Origin: Micromonospora sp. WMMA1363
Lineage (GTDB): Bacteria > Actinomycetota > Actinomycetes > Mycobacteriales > Micromonosporaceae
DNA: 64,000 nt
Reading direction: 5' to 3'
NCBI RefSeq assembly: GCF_030345795.1
Contig: NZ_JAUALB010000015.1
Location: forward strand, 1-64,000
This document shows, one piece after another, positions 28,512 to 38,509 of the stretch (position 1 is its first letter; each line of letters starts with the position of its first letter). The notes below the pieces were generated by a model, which ran no database searches, was not told where the DNA came from, and saw only the letters and a program-made list of their open reading frames with translations. A program made the position numbers and the translations under genes.

Positions 28512-29182
28512 CGTTCATTGATGAACACCGTGACCAGTTCGCGGTCGCGCTCCTGCTACGGGTCCTGAACATCGGCGCCTCGACCTACTACGCGTGGGTC
28601 AAGCAGGCCGAGGCGCCCTGCGACCGCGACGTGGTCGACCTGGGCCTGATCTCCAACATTCACGAGATCTGGGAGACCTCCGGGCGCACCTACGGCGCGG
28701 ACCGGGTCCACCGCCAGCTACGCCGCGACGGCATCTACGTGGGTCGCAAACGCGTCGAGCGGCTGATGACGCAGCAGGGCTGGCAGGGCGCGTTCCTGCG
28801 CCGCGGCTGGCGCGGCGGCTCCACGCGGCAGGACCCACGGCACACACCGGCGCCGGACCTTGTCGGGCGGCAGTTCACCGCCACCGGGCCGAACCGGCTC
28901 TGGGTCGCCGACGCCACCCGCATCCCCTGCGGCGAAGGCGTGTTCTGGCTCGCCGCGGTCCGCGACGTCTTCTCCCGCCGAATCGTCGGCTGGAAGACCT
29001 CCAACCGCTGCGACACCGACCTGATCCTCGCCGCCCTCGAATACGGCATCTGGTCGCGCGACGTCCGCGACGGCCAGTTGATCCACCACTCAGATCGCGG
29101 GTCGAACTACACATCGTTCCGGTTCGCGGAACGCTTACAGGACAACGGGATCCTGCCCTCGATGGGCTCCGTCGGCGACTCC
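28508..29182 (+). pseudogene. IS3-family OrfB, 5' part (interrupted)
   Basis: The N-terminal HTH_21-like region is followed by the integrase core with LWVADATRIPCGEGVFW (first Asp) and LIHHSDRGSNYTSF (second Asp). The gene stops making sense after PSMGSVGDS, where the Tn554-type element begins. The missing part (YDNALMENFWSTLK with the Glu) resumes at 32621. Confidence 0.9.
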
Positions 29183-29281
29183 CTCTTAACCGGCTAATCT
29201 CCAAGTTTCCCCTGGTCAGAGACACGCCGACATTCTGGGAATTACGGCCGATTGCGGTCATTGCCGGTACATCTGTGTCTC

Positions 29282-30364
29282 ATGAACGGTGGCGAGCTGC
29301 GGCTCGAGGAACGAGATGACGGTTGGGTGCTGGCGGGGCCGGGCGCGGCCGGGTTCGCGTTGGTGGATGAGTATCTGGCGCATCTGGGCGACCGGAACTA
29401 TTCACCGAAGACGGTCCGGGCCTACGGGTACGACCTGCTGGCGTTTTGCCGCTGGCTGGCCGGCGAGGGCATTGCGCTGACTGCGGTGGACACGGACGTG
29501 CTGTTGAAGTTCCTGCGTGCCTGCCGCGATGCCCGGGTGCCGGGGCGGCCCGGTCCGAACGTCGTGGCGTTGAGCGGGCGCAGGCTGGACAGGTACGCGC
29601 CGGCGACGATCAACCGCCGGCTCGCGGCGGTCTCCGGGCTGTTCGCGTTCCGCGCCATGCGCGACCCCGATGCGGGCAACCCGGTGCCGAAGGGGCGTGA
29701 GGCGCGGTGGGTGGCCTCCGGGGAACGCACGGGGATGCTCGCGCACACCGTCCGCAGGCCGAAGCGCCGCTCGGTGCTGCGGCTTCGTCAACCGTGCCGG
29801 CTGCCGCGGCCGCTGGACCAGGGGCAGGCCGCCGAACTGCTGGCGAGTTTTCACACATGGCGGGACCGGGCGATCGCCGGGCTGATGCTCTACTGCGGGC
29901 TGCGCTCAGCCGAGGTCCTCGCGCTGGGCGTTGCCGACGTGGACATCGGCGGACGATGGCTGCAGGTCGTCGGCAAGGGCGAGTGGGAACGTCGAGTGCC
30001 GCTGGACACCGACGTCGCCTCGGTGATCCAGGTCTACCTCCTCGCCGAGCGGCCGGAGACCGCCAGCGACAGGCTGTTCATCGTGGCCAAGGGCCCGAAC
30101 CGGGGCCGGGCGCTGACCGCGGCGGGGCTCCGCACGATCTTCCGCTACCACCGCGGCATTTCCGGGATCACCGGCGGTCATCCGCATGCGCTGCGGCACA
30201 CTTTCGGCACCGCGCTGGCCGAGGCCGGCGTCGACCTCGCGGTAATGCAGGCCCTGCTCGGTCACGCCCATGTCGATACCACTGCCCGGTATATCCATCT
30301 GGCTCCCGCCCACGTGAAAGCCGAGTTCGATGCCGCCCGTGACCGCATGCGCGCCCGCCCGTGA
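29282..30364 (+). CDS. tnpA: Tn554-type tyrosine recombinase TnpA-like
   Basis: About 360 residues from ATG 29282 (an in-frame start at 29252 is less likely). An N-terminal SAM-like core-binding domain (VDEYLAHLGDRNYSPKTVRA) precedes the catalytic domain. Active-site residues are seen as LYCGLRSAEVLAL (Arg), VVGKGEWERRVPLD (Lys), HPHALRHTFGTAL (His-x-x-Arg), LLGHAHVDTTARYIHL (His and nucleophile Tyr). The 3' end overlaps tnpB by 35 bases, indicating one transcript. Confidence 0.9.
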   Translation: MNGGELRLEERDDGWVLAGPGAAGFALVDEYLAHLGDRNYSPKTVRAYGYDLLAFCRWLAGEGIALTAVDTDVLLKFLRACRDARVPGRPGPNVVALSGRRLDRYAPATINRRLAAVSGLFAFRAMRDPDAGNPVPKGREARWVASGERTGMLAHTVRRPKRRSVLRLRQPCRLPRPLDQGQAAELLASFHTWRDRAIAGLMLYCGLRSAEVLALGVADVDIGGRWLQVVGKGEWERRVPLDTDVASVIQVYLLAERPETASDRLFIVAKGPNRGRALTAAGLRTIFRYHRGISGITGGHPHALRHTFGTALAEAGVDLAVMQALLGHAHVDTTARYIHLAPAHVKAEFDAARDRMRARP

Positions 30365-32270
30365 CACCGACGACAACACGGGTCACCACGCCGGCGGCGA
30401 TGCGAACGCCGCCTACCTGAAGTATCTGGAATCCACCAGCCGCGGGAACGTCGCGTACTACCGTGCGGCCCGGACGTTCTTTCGGCGGTGGCCCCGGCCG
30501 CAGGACTGGGTAGGCGAGCCGCTGGAGGTTCGGCTGTCGGCGAACTCGTCGACCCGGCCGCTGATCACGTTCCTGATGCTGCACCGCGGGCTGCGGCCCG
30601 GCTACGACTATCTGCTGGAGCGCAAGCTGTCCAGCATCTGGCGGGAGATCAAGGATTCGCCGGTCGACGTCGACCTGACCCGGTTCCTGACCGCCGCCGC
30701 CGAGTTGGGATTCACCCAGCGGGTCCGGTTCGCCACCGGCTCGCAGGTGCCGGCCCGCCTGCTGATCCAGACTGGCCGGAGACTGAATCAGCTCACCATG
30801 GACGATCTGGCCGAGTTCGCCGCCGCGTGCCGCGATCGCCAGGCCCGCACCGGCACCGACCATAAGCACTACCTCGCCGCGCTGAGCAACACCCAGCGAG
30901 TCCTGTTCCACATGGGCATCCTGGCCGACCTGCCCCGCTCCGGCGGGCCGATACCGTTCGCTGAGCGGCTGTCCGAGGTGGCAGCCCCGATCCGGGCGAC
31001 GCTGATCGCCTACCTGGAACGCAAACGCGCAACCTGCGTCGCCAAGACGGTGTCAGCCCTGGCCACCCGGCTCAAGCACTTCGGTGTCTTCGTCACCGGC
31101 ATCGACCCGGACCTGCAGAGCATCGCGTCGCTGCAGCGGTGTCGGCACATCGAGCCCTACCTGACCTTTCTCGTCGATGCCCCCAACACCAAGACCGGCG
31201 AGGTCATCACGGTCGCCGATCGGGCCCGGCGGGTGCTGGCCCTCACGACCTTCCTGACCGACATCACCGAATGGGGCTGGCCCGAAGCACCGCCCCGCAC
31301 GTTGGTGTTCCGCGACGACATTCCCAAGCAGCCGCAGCTGCTGCCCCGCTACCTGCCCGTCGACGCCGACCGCCGGCTCACCGACGCGCTGAGCGAGCAC
31401 CCCGGCAACGAACTGGCCGCCTGCGCCCTGCGACTGCAACGGGCCTGCGGGCTGCGCATCGGGGAGCTGCTCGACCTCGAGCTGGACTGCGTGCACGAAG
31501 TGCCCGACCAGGGCAGCTGGCTCAAAGTCCCGCTGGGCAAACTCGAGACCGAACGCATGGTCCCGCTCGATGAGGAGATCCTCGACCTCATCGACCACAT
31601 CACCGAGATCCGGTCGGCGAGCCGACCGCTGCCGCACCCCCGCTACCGCCACCCAGCGCAGTTCCTGTTCACCCACCACGGCCGGCGCCTCGGCCAGCAA
31701 GCACTCCGTGCCGAACTCGATCGGGCCGCGCAGATCGCCGGGCTCGGGCACGTCACCTCCCACCAACTGCGGCACACCTACGCCACCGCCCTGGTCAACG
31801 CCGGAGTATCCCTGCAGGCGCTGATGGCGCTGCTCGGTCACGTCTCCGCCGAGATGAGCCTGCGCTACGGCCGGCTATTCGACGCCACCGTCCGCGACGA
31901 ATACGAACGCGCGCTCACCCTCGCCAAGCAGCAAGCCCGCACCCCCGCCACCGGCCACACCAACCTGCCGCTGGCCGACATCACCGGCGGCGCTGACTGG
32001 AAGACCACCCCACTGGTCAAGTCCCGGCTGGCCGGCGGCTTCTGCCTGCGGGCTCCGGCCCAGGGCGCCTGCACCTACGCCAACATCTGCGAACACTGCC
32101 CCAGCCTCCACACCGAGGCCAGCGCTCTGCCCATCCTCGCAGCCCAGCGCATCGACGCCGCGGCGCTGGCCGCCGACGCCGAACAGCGCGGCTGGATCAG
32201 CGAAGCCGAACGGCACCGCAACCCCATCACCCGACTCGACACCCTGATCAGCCAGGCGCAAGCCGGATGA
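30330..32270 (+). CDS. tnpB: Tn554-type tyrosine recombinase TnpB-like
   Basis: A 646-residue recombinase, the long partner in Tn554-type trios (typically about 630 residues). A long N-terminal region precedes the catalytic domain with QRACGLRIGELLDLELD (Arg), KLETERMVPLDEE, SHQLRHTYATALV (His-x-x-Arg), LLGHVSAEMSLRYGRLF (His, Tyr). A C-terminal Cys-rich segment (GFCLRAPAQGACTYANICEH, then CPSLH) is typical of TnpB. The stop overlaps the tnpC start (ATGA at 32267). Confidence 0.92.
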   Translation: MPPVTACAPARDTDDNTGHHAGGDANAAYLKYLESTSRGNVAYYRAARTFFRRWPRPQDWVGEPLEVRLSANSSTRPLITFLMLHRGLRPGYDYLLERKLSSIWREIKDSPVDVDLTRFLTAAAELGFTQRVRFATGSQVPARLLIQTGRRLNQLTMDDLAEFAAACRDRQARTGTDHKHYLAALSNTQRVLFHMGILADLPRSGGPIPFAERLSEVAAPIRATLIAYLERKRATCVAKTVSALATRLKHFGVFVTGIDPDLQSIASLQRCRHIEPYLTFLVDAPNTKTGEVITVADRARRVLALTTFLTDITEWGWPEAPPRTLVFRDDIPKQPQLLPRYLPVDADRRLTDALSEHPGNELAACALRLQRACGLRIGELLDLELDCVHEVPDQGSWLKVPLGKLETERMVPLDEEILDLIDHITEIRSASRPLPHPRYRHPAQFLFTHHGRRLGQQALRAELDRAAQIAGLGHVTSHQLRHTYATALVNAGVSLQALMALLGHVSAEMSLRYGRLFDATVRDEYERALTLAKQQARTPATGHTNLPLADITGGADWKTTPLVKSRLAGGFCLRAPAQGACTYANICEHCPSLHTEASALPILAAQRIDAAALAADAEQRGWISEAERHRNPITRLDTLISQAQAG

Positions 32271-32569
32271 ACAACATCAAGGACCTCAACCGCGTCGAGC
32301 GGGCCTGCACCGACCTGCGCCGCGACGGACGGACCGTCACCTTCACCGCCGTCGCCGCGCACACCGGTCTCGGCCGCACCACCCTCTACCGCCACCCCAC
32401 CCTGCGCGCCGTCATCGACCACCACCGACACCAGACCACCGACACCGGCACCCTCACCGCCATCACCGACGAATTGGCCACCCTACGCGCCGCCATCGAC
32501 GCCATCGCCGCCCGAGTACGACGCCACGAAGAACAACTCCGCCGAATCAACACCCGACAACCAACCTGA
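32267..32569 (+). CDS. tnpC: Tn554-type accessory protein TnpC-like (DUF6262-type)
   Basis: A 100-residue protein with a helix-turn-helix (VTFTAVAAHTGLGRTTLYRH) followed by a predicted coiled coil (ELATLRAAIDAIAARVRRHE). In Tn554-type elements the small third gene affects the efficiency and orientation of transposition. Its position and ATGA coupling to tnpB support the role. Confidence 0.82.
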   Translation: MNNIKDLNRVERACTDLRRDGRTVTFTAVAAHTGLGRTTLYRHPTLRAVIDHHRHQTTDTGTLTAITDELATLRAAIDAIAARVRRHEEQLRRINTRQPT

Positions 32570-32620
32570 AAGCGTTAACCGGCCAAACACCCAAGACCAA
32601 GATCATTAGCCGGATAAAGC

Positions 32621-32875
32621 TACGACAACGCCCTGATGGAGAATTTCTGGTCGACGCTGAAGATCGAACTCGTCTACCGCACGAGCTGGCGGACCCGCGA
32701 CGAGGCCGAGAACGCGATCTTCGCCTACATCGACAACGGCTGGTACAACACCCGCCGCATCCAGAAGGAACTGGGCTACCTCAGCCCGAACGAGTACGAG
32801 ACCGCCTGGCACAGCCGCCAGACCGAACCAGCCGAACCACCTATCGCCACCCCTGCGCCAGCCGGCAGCAGGTAA
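32621..32875 (+). pseudogene. IS3-family OrfB, 3' part
   Basis: It resumes the OrfB frame exactly where 29182 left off: YDNALMENFWSTLKIELVYR holds the catalytic Glu, then RRIQKELGYLSPNEYE and a Pro-rich tail. Joined to the 5' part it would make a normal IS3 transposase of about 310 residues. Confidence 0.9.
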
Positions 32876-33066
32876 CCACCGCTCCATCAAAGCGGGGGTA
32901 GCTCGCACCCGCCCTGAGCTGCAAGATCAGCTTGGAAAGGGCTCATTGTCTCGCGAGGGCTTTGCTCATCGTGAGCGCCCCATATCCCAATGCCGTTCAG
33001 TTAGGGCGGTTGTCGAGGTCAGCGTGGTGAGCTGACGCGTCGAGGCGGGGTCGGTACGGTGCCGGC

Positions 33067-33167
33067 GTGATGTCGCAGGCGCAGCTGTCGGGTCGGTTGG
33101 CTGACCACATTGGTCTTGGGGTGCTCTCGGCGAGGTTCCACCGGGATCTGATCGAAGAGGCGGAAGG
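33067..33167 (+). pseudogene. IS4-family transposase, 5' part
   Basis: The first codons (SGRLADHIGLGVLSARFHRD, LIEEAE) match the conserved start of this IS4 group. The start is GTG 33067 or ATG 33070. The frame breaks at the IS3 insertion and resumes at 34684. Confidence 0.8.
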
Positions 33168-33192
33168 TGTCAACCTTTTTGGGGCGGTCGGT

Positions 33193-34212
33193 TCAGGGGT
33201 TCGTTGACTGAGTCGTGGTGTCCTCGGGCTTGTTGATCCACGCGGTGGTGGGCAGGGCGGGTGGTTGCGGGATGCCGCGGACGAATCGTTCGGGGTTGCG
33301 GGTGTAGGCGGCGGTCAGGACGTCGGCGCGGACATCGCGGACCTGCCGGGCGTGGCCGTGGTGGACGTCGTGTGGGGTGTGCCAGCCGATGCCGGAGTGC
33401 CGGTGGATGGTGTTGTACCAGGTGAAGAAGGCGCGGCAGTGAGCTCGGGCGTCCTGGACGCTGCCGAAGCGGTCGGGGAAGTCGGGCCGGTACTTCAGGG
33501 TCTTGAACTGGGCCTCGGAGAACGGGTTGTCGTTGCTGCACCTGGGCCGGGAGTGGGACTTGGTCACGCCGAGGTCGGCCATCATCTGCGCGACCGTCTT
33601 GGACGCCATTGAGGTGCCGCGGTCGGCGTGGATGGTCAACTGCTCACGCGCGACGCCCTGCTTGGTGATCGCGTCGGACAGCAGCCGTTCGGCCAGGGCG
33701 GCGTCCTCGCGCTCGGCGAGCAGCCACGCGACGGTGTAACGGCTGTAGATGTCGATCACGCTGTAGAGGTGGTAGAAGTCCCGCTTGGCCGGGCCGCGCA
33801 GCTTGGTGATGTCCCACGACCACACGCGATTGGGGGCGTCGGCGATCAGTTCGGGCTTGACCTTCGGCGGGTGCACCGCGTGACGGCGGCGCTCCCTGAC
33901 TTCGCCGTGGGCACGCAGGATCCGGTACATGCTCGACACCGACGCCACGTACACGCCCTCGTCGAGGAGGGTGTGGTAGACGGCCGCGGGGGCCATGTCG
34001 GCGAAGTCCGGGCTGTTGAGCAACGCCCGGACGCTGTCACGCTCGGCTGCGCTCAGGGCACGTGGCTGCGGCCTGGGTTCACGCCCCGGCCGCGGTGGCG
34101 CAGGCGTCTGGCGGTGCCGGCGGTAATGGTTGGCCTGCGGCCGGCCGGTGGCTCGGCACGCCGTCCGGATGCCGATCAGCGGCGTCAGTTCGGTGATCGC
34201 AGCGTCGATCAT
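33193..34212 (-). CDS. IS3-family OrfB transposase
   Basis: A 339-residue integrase-fold transposase. HTH_21-like N-terminus ([20 protein letters not shown]), then [20 protein letters not shown] (first Asp), [11 protein letters not shown] (second Asp), and [20 protein letters not shown] (Glu). It appears intact. The start at 34212 overlaps the stop of orfA by 4 bases, consistent with frameshift-coupled synthesis. Confidence 0.92.
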   Translation of the reverse strand: MIDAAITELTPLIGIRTACRATGRPQANHYRRHRQTPAPPRPGREPRPQPRALSAAERDSVRALLNSPDFADMAPAAVYHTLLDEGVYVASVSSMYRILRAHGEVRERRRHAVHPPKVKPELIADAPNRVWSWDITKLRGPAKRDFYHLYSVIDIYSRYTVAWLLAEREDAALAERLLSDAITKQGVAREQLTIHADRGTSMASKTVAQMMADLGVTKSHSRPRCSNDNPFSEAQFKTLKYRPDFPDRFGSVQDARAHCRAFFTWYNTIHRHSGIGWHTPHDVHHGHARQVRDVRADVLTAAYTRNPERFVRGIPQPPALPTTAWINKPEDTTTQSTNP

Positions 34213-34610
34213 GGTGTCGGCTCGCTCCCGCTGTGCTGGCTGTCGGTCGCGAGTTGCCCCAACAGCGCGGAGAGTTTTCCCTGCACCTCGATCACCTTGC
34301 GGGCCTTGTCCAACTCGGCGCGCAGCCGCTCGTTGTCTGCCCGCAACCGGGCTGCCTCCAGCACCGCCGGATCGGTCTTCGGCCGCCCGGCCGGCTTGGC
34401 CAGGGCCTCGCGGGCGCCGGCGTCACGCTGATGCTTCCACGCCGCGAGCAGCGACGTGTACAGGCCTTCCCGACGAAGCAGGGCGCCCTTGCCGGCCTTA
34501 TCGAGGGTCTCGTACTCGGCCAGGATCCGCGCCTTGTACGCGGCGGTGTATGTCCTTGTTCGGGGCTTTGCTGGTACCTCGGGGTCGGGCACCGGGTGAT
34601 GCGATGTCAC
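34209..34610 (-). CDS. IS3-family OrfA
   Basis: A 133-residue helix-turn-helix protein: [18 protein letters not shown], then a basic loop and a C-terminal heptad segment ([20 protein letters not shown]). It binds the element ends and is produced from the same transcript as OrfB. Confidence 0.88.
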   Translation of the reverse strand: MTSHHPVPDPEVPAKPRTRTYTAAYKARILAEYETLDKAGKGALLRREGLYTSLLAAWKHQRDAGAREALAKPAGRPKTDPAVLEAARLRADNERLRAELDKARKVIEVQGKLSALLGQLATDSQHSGSEPTP

Positions 34611-34683
34611 GGGGGTGGATCTCCTTGCACGCCCTCACGGGTCAGAGTTTCAGCAGGTCAACCTGCCTTCCCCAAGGATGACA

Positions 34684-36034
34684 CAGAGGGAGGTGATCAA
34701 CCGGACCGGATGTCGTGAGAAGCGCAAGCGGCTGCTGCCGGCGCACGTCATGATCCGGTACGTGATCGCGATGGGCCTGTACGCGCAGGAGCCGGCGGAG
34801 GAGGTGATGCGCCGCCTCGTCGGGAGTCTGCGCACGATGGGTTCGTGGTCGGATGATTGGCAGGTGCCGACCGGTTCGGCGATCACTCAGGCCCGGCAAC
34901 GTCTCGGGGTGGAGCCGGTGAAGCAGCTGTTCGCCCGGGCTGCGGTGCCGGTGGCGAGTGCGGGCACGAAGGGCGCGTGGCTGGCCCGACGCAGGTTGAT
35001 GGCCATGGACGGGACGTCGTTCGATGTGGCCGACACGCCAGAGAACGTGGATCGTTTCGGGCGGATGGGGTCCGGGGCGAACGCGTCGGCGTACCCGAAG
35101 GTGCGGGTGACCGCGGTCGTGGAGTGCGCGAGCCGGGCGGTCGTGGGCGCGGTCCTGGGCCCGTGCGGCACGGGAGAGCGTACCCAGGCAGCCGAGTTGA
35201 CCGGTGCGCTGGAGCCGGGGATGTTGCTGCTGGCCGACAGCGGTTTCTACTCCTTCGAGTTGTTCACCACGTTCGCCGCCACCGGCGCGGACCTGGCCTG
35301 GCGGATCGGGGCGTCGGTGTCACTGGGACGGGTACGGTGGCTGCCCGATGGCTCCTACCTGGCGTTGATCTACCGTCCCGGGCTGTCCGCCGAGCGCCGC
35401 CGCCGGCTGGCGCAGACCGTCACCGACGGCGGACAGGTCGCCGCGGACACCGCCCGTCTGGTGCGGGTCGTGGACTACACCGTGCCCGATCGCAACCCCG
35501 ACGGTGAACTCATCACCGTGATCACCACCGTGCTCGACCCCCACGAGATGACCGGGATGGACCTCGCGAACGCGTACCACGAACGGTGGCAGGAAGAGAC
35601 CGCCCTGGGCGAGATCAAAAGTGACCTCCGCGGCCGGGGCGAGGTGCTGCGCTCAAAGACACCCGACCTGGTCGAACAGCAGATCTGGGGCCTGCTGCTC
35701 GCGCACCACGCTATCCGGGCCCTCCTGGTCGACGCCGCTGACGAGGCCGGCTACGACCCCGACCGGTTGTCGTTCACCCGCGGACTACGCCTCGCGCGCC
35801 GCCAGGTCACCGACCAGGCGGCCATTTCCCCCTGAGCGCCTGACGGCCGCCATCACCGACGCCCACGCCGAGATCCTGCGCCACCTGCTGCCCCCACCCA
35901 GACAGCGCACCTGCCAACGAGTCGTCAAACGCGCCCGGCACAACTCCTACCGCGTCAAACGACCCACCGACAAGGTCATCCGCCACGCGGGACCACCCAC
36001 ACCCACTCTGGCCTGCCCGAACAGCCCTATCTGA
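34684..36034 (+). pseudogene. IS4-family transposase, main part
   Basis: It carries the core: REKRKRLLPAHVMIRYVIAM, LMAMDGTSFDVADTPEN (first Asp), LLLADSGFYSFELF (second Asp), NAYHERWQEETALGEIKSD (Tyr-Arg-Glu-type motif). In one frame it stops at 35835; a shift near 35828 continues the family C-terminus (ERLTAAITDAHAEILRHLL; RARHNSYRVKRP) to 36034. With the IS3 insertion it is inactive twice over. Confidence 0.83.
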
Positions 36035-36043
36035 ACGGCATTG

Positions 36044-36471
36044 CCCCATATCCGGCGAGAGCAGGACCGTTCTTCGTCCGCGACCCCGCCCCAGCCGGTT
36101 TCCAGCAGCCGTGACAGTGCCTCCCAGACGCCGCAGGCCGGCGACATCCAGCCGATCCACACCTGACAGCACTCGTTAGGACGAATACAAATGTAATACC
36201 TATACATAAACTGTCGCGTTCAGGGGAAAGGAAGCCGGGGTGGGCTATAGTATTCACTGGAAATCGGCCACCACAGTGCAACGCAAGCTTTATGATTACT
36301 CTCTTCACCCGACCGTCACTCGAGCGCTCGCGGCTTCGGCGCAGCCGCGAGAAGCTGCTTCTGGGTTACTCGTTGGATTTTCTCACAGCTAGAGAACCGA
36401 TGCGCCACGCTCCGTTCCACGCCATTGCTCCGCGCAACGCTGGGACAGCAACAACAGTGAGGGAGATGGAG
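36044..36471. other. Leader region of the beta-helix gene
   Basis: After the IS4 duplication, GC-rich sequence gives way to an AT-richer stretch around 36180-36310. An open frame runs from 36292 without a stop, but its first 60 codons look non-coding. A promoter probably lies here; I cannot fix the -10 and -35 boxes. Confidence 0.4.
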
Positions 36472-38112
36472 ATGGACCGGTTCATCTATAACGCCTGCGA
36501 TCATGGTATGGCTGGTGACGGGACTACCAACGACCAGCCAGCGCTGCAGCGGCTGGTCGACAAACTCGGCGCTTCCTATGCTATCGACAGCCAGCCTCGC
36601 ACCATCTACTGCCCGTCCGGGTTATACTCTATCAGGGATAAAGGAACCGTGTGGCGAAGCGGTGTTTCGCTAATCGGAGCGGGTAGGGTTGCCACCCGGT
36701 TCGCCCTGGCTAATCCTGGAGACCCGACAGCTCCTACACCCCTCGCCTATTTCACCGTGCAAGAACACGGAGCCGGCCGCGACCACCACATGGCTGACTG
36801 CACTTTCGCTCACTTTGAGATCGATGGCTCGGGGGTCTACCTGCCCGAGTATAATGTGCTCGCCAAGGGCCTCGGAATCCAGTACGCTCTGCGGGGTCGT
36901 TTTCACGACCTGTACATCCACGATACGGTCGCCACGGGCTTCGGCTGCGACTTCCTGCAGGACACGTTCGTGGATAACCTGTTGGTAGAACACTGCGGAC
37001 GACTGGAAAACGACCAGTGGTTGGGCGGTGCGGGCATCGGCATTGGCGTCGGCGGCTGGGGGCCAGTCGAGCGATGCTCGATCACTTCCTGTACGACAAT
37101 CCATAATGGAACTAATGGCATATTTTTCGAACTGCAGCGAAATGGTTGGGTCCCGCCGCGCGGCCTTCGCGTCATCGGCTGCCATTCGGAAGGAAACCGG
37201 TTCGGCATATCCGACTGGGGAACCGACGGACTGGTCGTTTCCGGCTGCACGCTAATCGGCAACCTACAAGCCGGCTACGACGTCTCTTCCTTGGGCACTA
37301 CTGGTGTCGCAGGGCGGGGCGGCATCGTGACCGGCTGTGTTATCGAAGATAACGTCAGGGACGGCGTGGCAATCGGCAACACGCCAGGCCCGTACACGAT
37401 AGCAGGTAACCGCATCAGCCGAAACGGCCGCTACGGTTACTGGCAGCACAATCTCGGCGGCGGCTCTCAGGTGCCCGCTGCCGACCTCGTGATCCAGGAT
37501 AATGACTTCTGGGACAACGGCCTCGAGGGTATCCTCACCGGCTCCTCACTGGTCGCCTCGACAATAGCCGGAAACCGCATCCGCAACAACGGACGACGCG
37601 CCGCACCTGCTTCGTCGGGCGGAGGAAGCGGCGTCTCCTACACAGAATGGTCCCTGACAGACGCCACTGCGGACTGGTCACCGGACGGGCACCGCGGCAA
37701 GCGCATCACCGTCGACGGACAGAATGTCATTGCGATGGGGAACGGCGCCACAGAGATTGTGCTCGCTCCGCACCGTCCAGGCGCCCTTACTGCCTGGCCG
37801 AAACGGACACCGGTGGCGGGCTCCACCTATCAGATCCCCGCCTCTCCCGCCACTAGGGCCGGCATTGCTCTGGCTGCCGCCACCTTCGACCCCACGATTC
37901 GCAACAACCGGGTTTGGGACGGCCAGGCTCATCAGACCCAGACTTACGGTCTACAAATCACCGATACCGGAACCTGCGAATCAGGATGGGTCCACGACAA
38001 CCAACTGGATGGTAACGCCCTCGCCGCCACCTGTTTCGATACAGCGCCGGACGGCGGATGCTGGCACCACAACCTCGGCCTTGACGAATGCACCGGTACG
38101 GATCTTGAATGA
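36472..38112 (+). CDS. Right-handed beta-helix protein, pectate-lyase-superfamily type
   Basis: About 547 residues from ATG 36472, which sits six bases after GAGGGAG; ATG 36466 is two codons earlier in frame. The N-terminus FIYNACDHGMAGDGTTNDQP followed by ALQRLVDKLG is the classic pectate-lyase-superfamily/tailspike start (PF12708). RTIYCPSGLYSIRD and VSLIGAGR follow. The body is a ladder of parallel beta-helix turns (VIGCHSEGNRFGISDWG; GCVIEDNVRDGVAIGN; IQDNDFWDNGLEGILTG). No signal peptide is seen. It could act on a polysaccharide or bind a surface glycan. Its GC is lower than the neighbours', suggesting separate acquisition. Confidence 0.72.
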   Translation: MDRFIYNACDHGMAGDGTTNDQPALQRLVDKLGASYAIDSQPRTIYCPSGLYSIRDKGTVWRSGVSLIGAGRVATRFALANPGDPTAPTPLAYFTVQEHGAGRDHHMADCTFAHFEIDGSGVYLPEYNVLAKGLGIQYALRGRFHDLYIHDTVATGFGCDFLQDTFVDNLLVEHCGRLENDQWLGGAGIGIGVGGWGPVERCSITSCTTIHNGTNGIFFELQRNGWVPPRGLRVIGCHSEGNRFGISDWGTDGLVVSGCTLIGNLQAGYDVSSLGTTGVAGRGGIVTGCVIEDNVRDGVAIGNTPGPYTIAGNRISRNGRYGYWQHNLGGGSQVPAADLVIQDNDFWDNGLEGILTGSSLVASTIAGNRIRNNGRRAAPASSGGGSGVSYTEWSLTDATADWSPDGHRGKRITVDGQNVIAMGNGATEIVLAPHRPGALTAWPKRTPVAGSTYQIPASPATRAGIALAAATFDPTIRNNRVWDGQAHQTQTYGLQITDTGTCESGWVHDNQLDGNALAATCFDTAPDGGCWHHNLGLDECTGTDLE

Positions 38113-38149
38113 GCCTTTTCCGTGCGCCTAGTACGGCAGCCGCCGTTTG

Positions 38150-38474
38150 AGATCGGGACTGAGCTGATCTCAGCGACGCGAATGTGTTGATTGGTACGAC
38201 ACGGGCGAACCGGGTCACGCCGGACGGTGCTGGAAGTGGGCGTGGAGCCATCGATAGACAGGTCTTTGCGACAAGATCCACGTCTTCGAGAGGGCTCCAC
38301 GTGATTGCCTATCGTGCCATGGTCGACGTCCCCAGGGAACTCGTGCAGTACCTCGGCCGGCTGCTTGCCGCGCAACGCCGAGCCAAGGGGACACGGCGCG
38401 ACACCCGCGCGTTGACCTGCTTCTACCAGGCACTCCTGGTGCTCGTCTGGTTCCGCAAAGGCGAGGACGCGACC
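38150..38474 (+). pseudogene. IS5-family transposase 5' fragment
   Basis: The terminal region CTGAGCTGATCTCAGCGACG is followed by the start of an IS5-type gene (VPRELVQYLGRLLAAQRRAK; ALTCFYQALLVLVWFRKGED). It is cut by the ISAs1 end at 38475. The same gene, cut at another place, occurs at 54330-54761. Confidence 0.82.
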
Positions 38475-38509
38475 CAGGGCCCCGGAGTAGTCCGGGAATG
38501 TCCGCTTGA

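Larger units (their letters stand above)
29183..32620 (+). mobile_element. Tn554-type element (tnpA-tnpB-tnpC), inserted in IS3 orfB
   Basis: A 3438-bp insertion between GGCGACTCC (29182) and TACGACAAC (32621), which are contiguous in normal IS3 genes. The ends are imperfect inverted repeats: CTCTTAACCGGCTAAT on the left, and complement GCTTTATCCGGCTAAT on the right. There is no target duplication, as expected for Tn554-type elements. It carries two tyrosine recombinases and a small helix-turn-helix protein in the classic order and no passenger genes. Confidence 0.88.
28181..32905 (+). mobile_element. IS3-family element split by a Tn554-type element
   Basis: The left end CCCCGGGTTTCTCGGAGCG (from about 28182) and the right end complement CCCCCGCTTTGATGGAGCGG (ending about 32902) are imperfect inverted repeats. 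Inside are orfA, the two halves of orfB, and a 3.4-kb insertion at 29183-32620. The exact outer bases are uncertain by a few positions. Confidence 0.75.
33168..34683 (-). mobile_element. IS3-family element nested in IS4
   Basis: The left end TGTCAACCTTTTTGGGG (33168) and right end complement TGTCATCCTTGGGGAAGG (ending 34683) are inverted repeats. Two overlapping genes read leftwards. A clear 3-bp duplication cannot be fixed; AGG is possible if the end is placed three bases further. Confidence 0.82.
32988..36043 (+). mobile_element. IS4-family element with nested IS3
   Basis: The ends CAATGCCGTTCAG are at 32988 and, in complement, 36043. A 10-bp duplication CCCCATATCC flanks them (32978-32987 and 36044-36053), the length typical for IS4. 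The transposase is split at 33167/34684 by an IS3 element. Confidence 0.88.
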
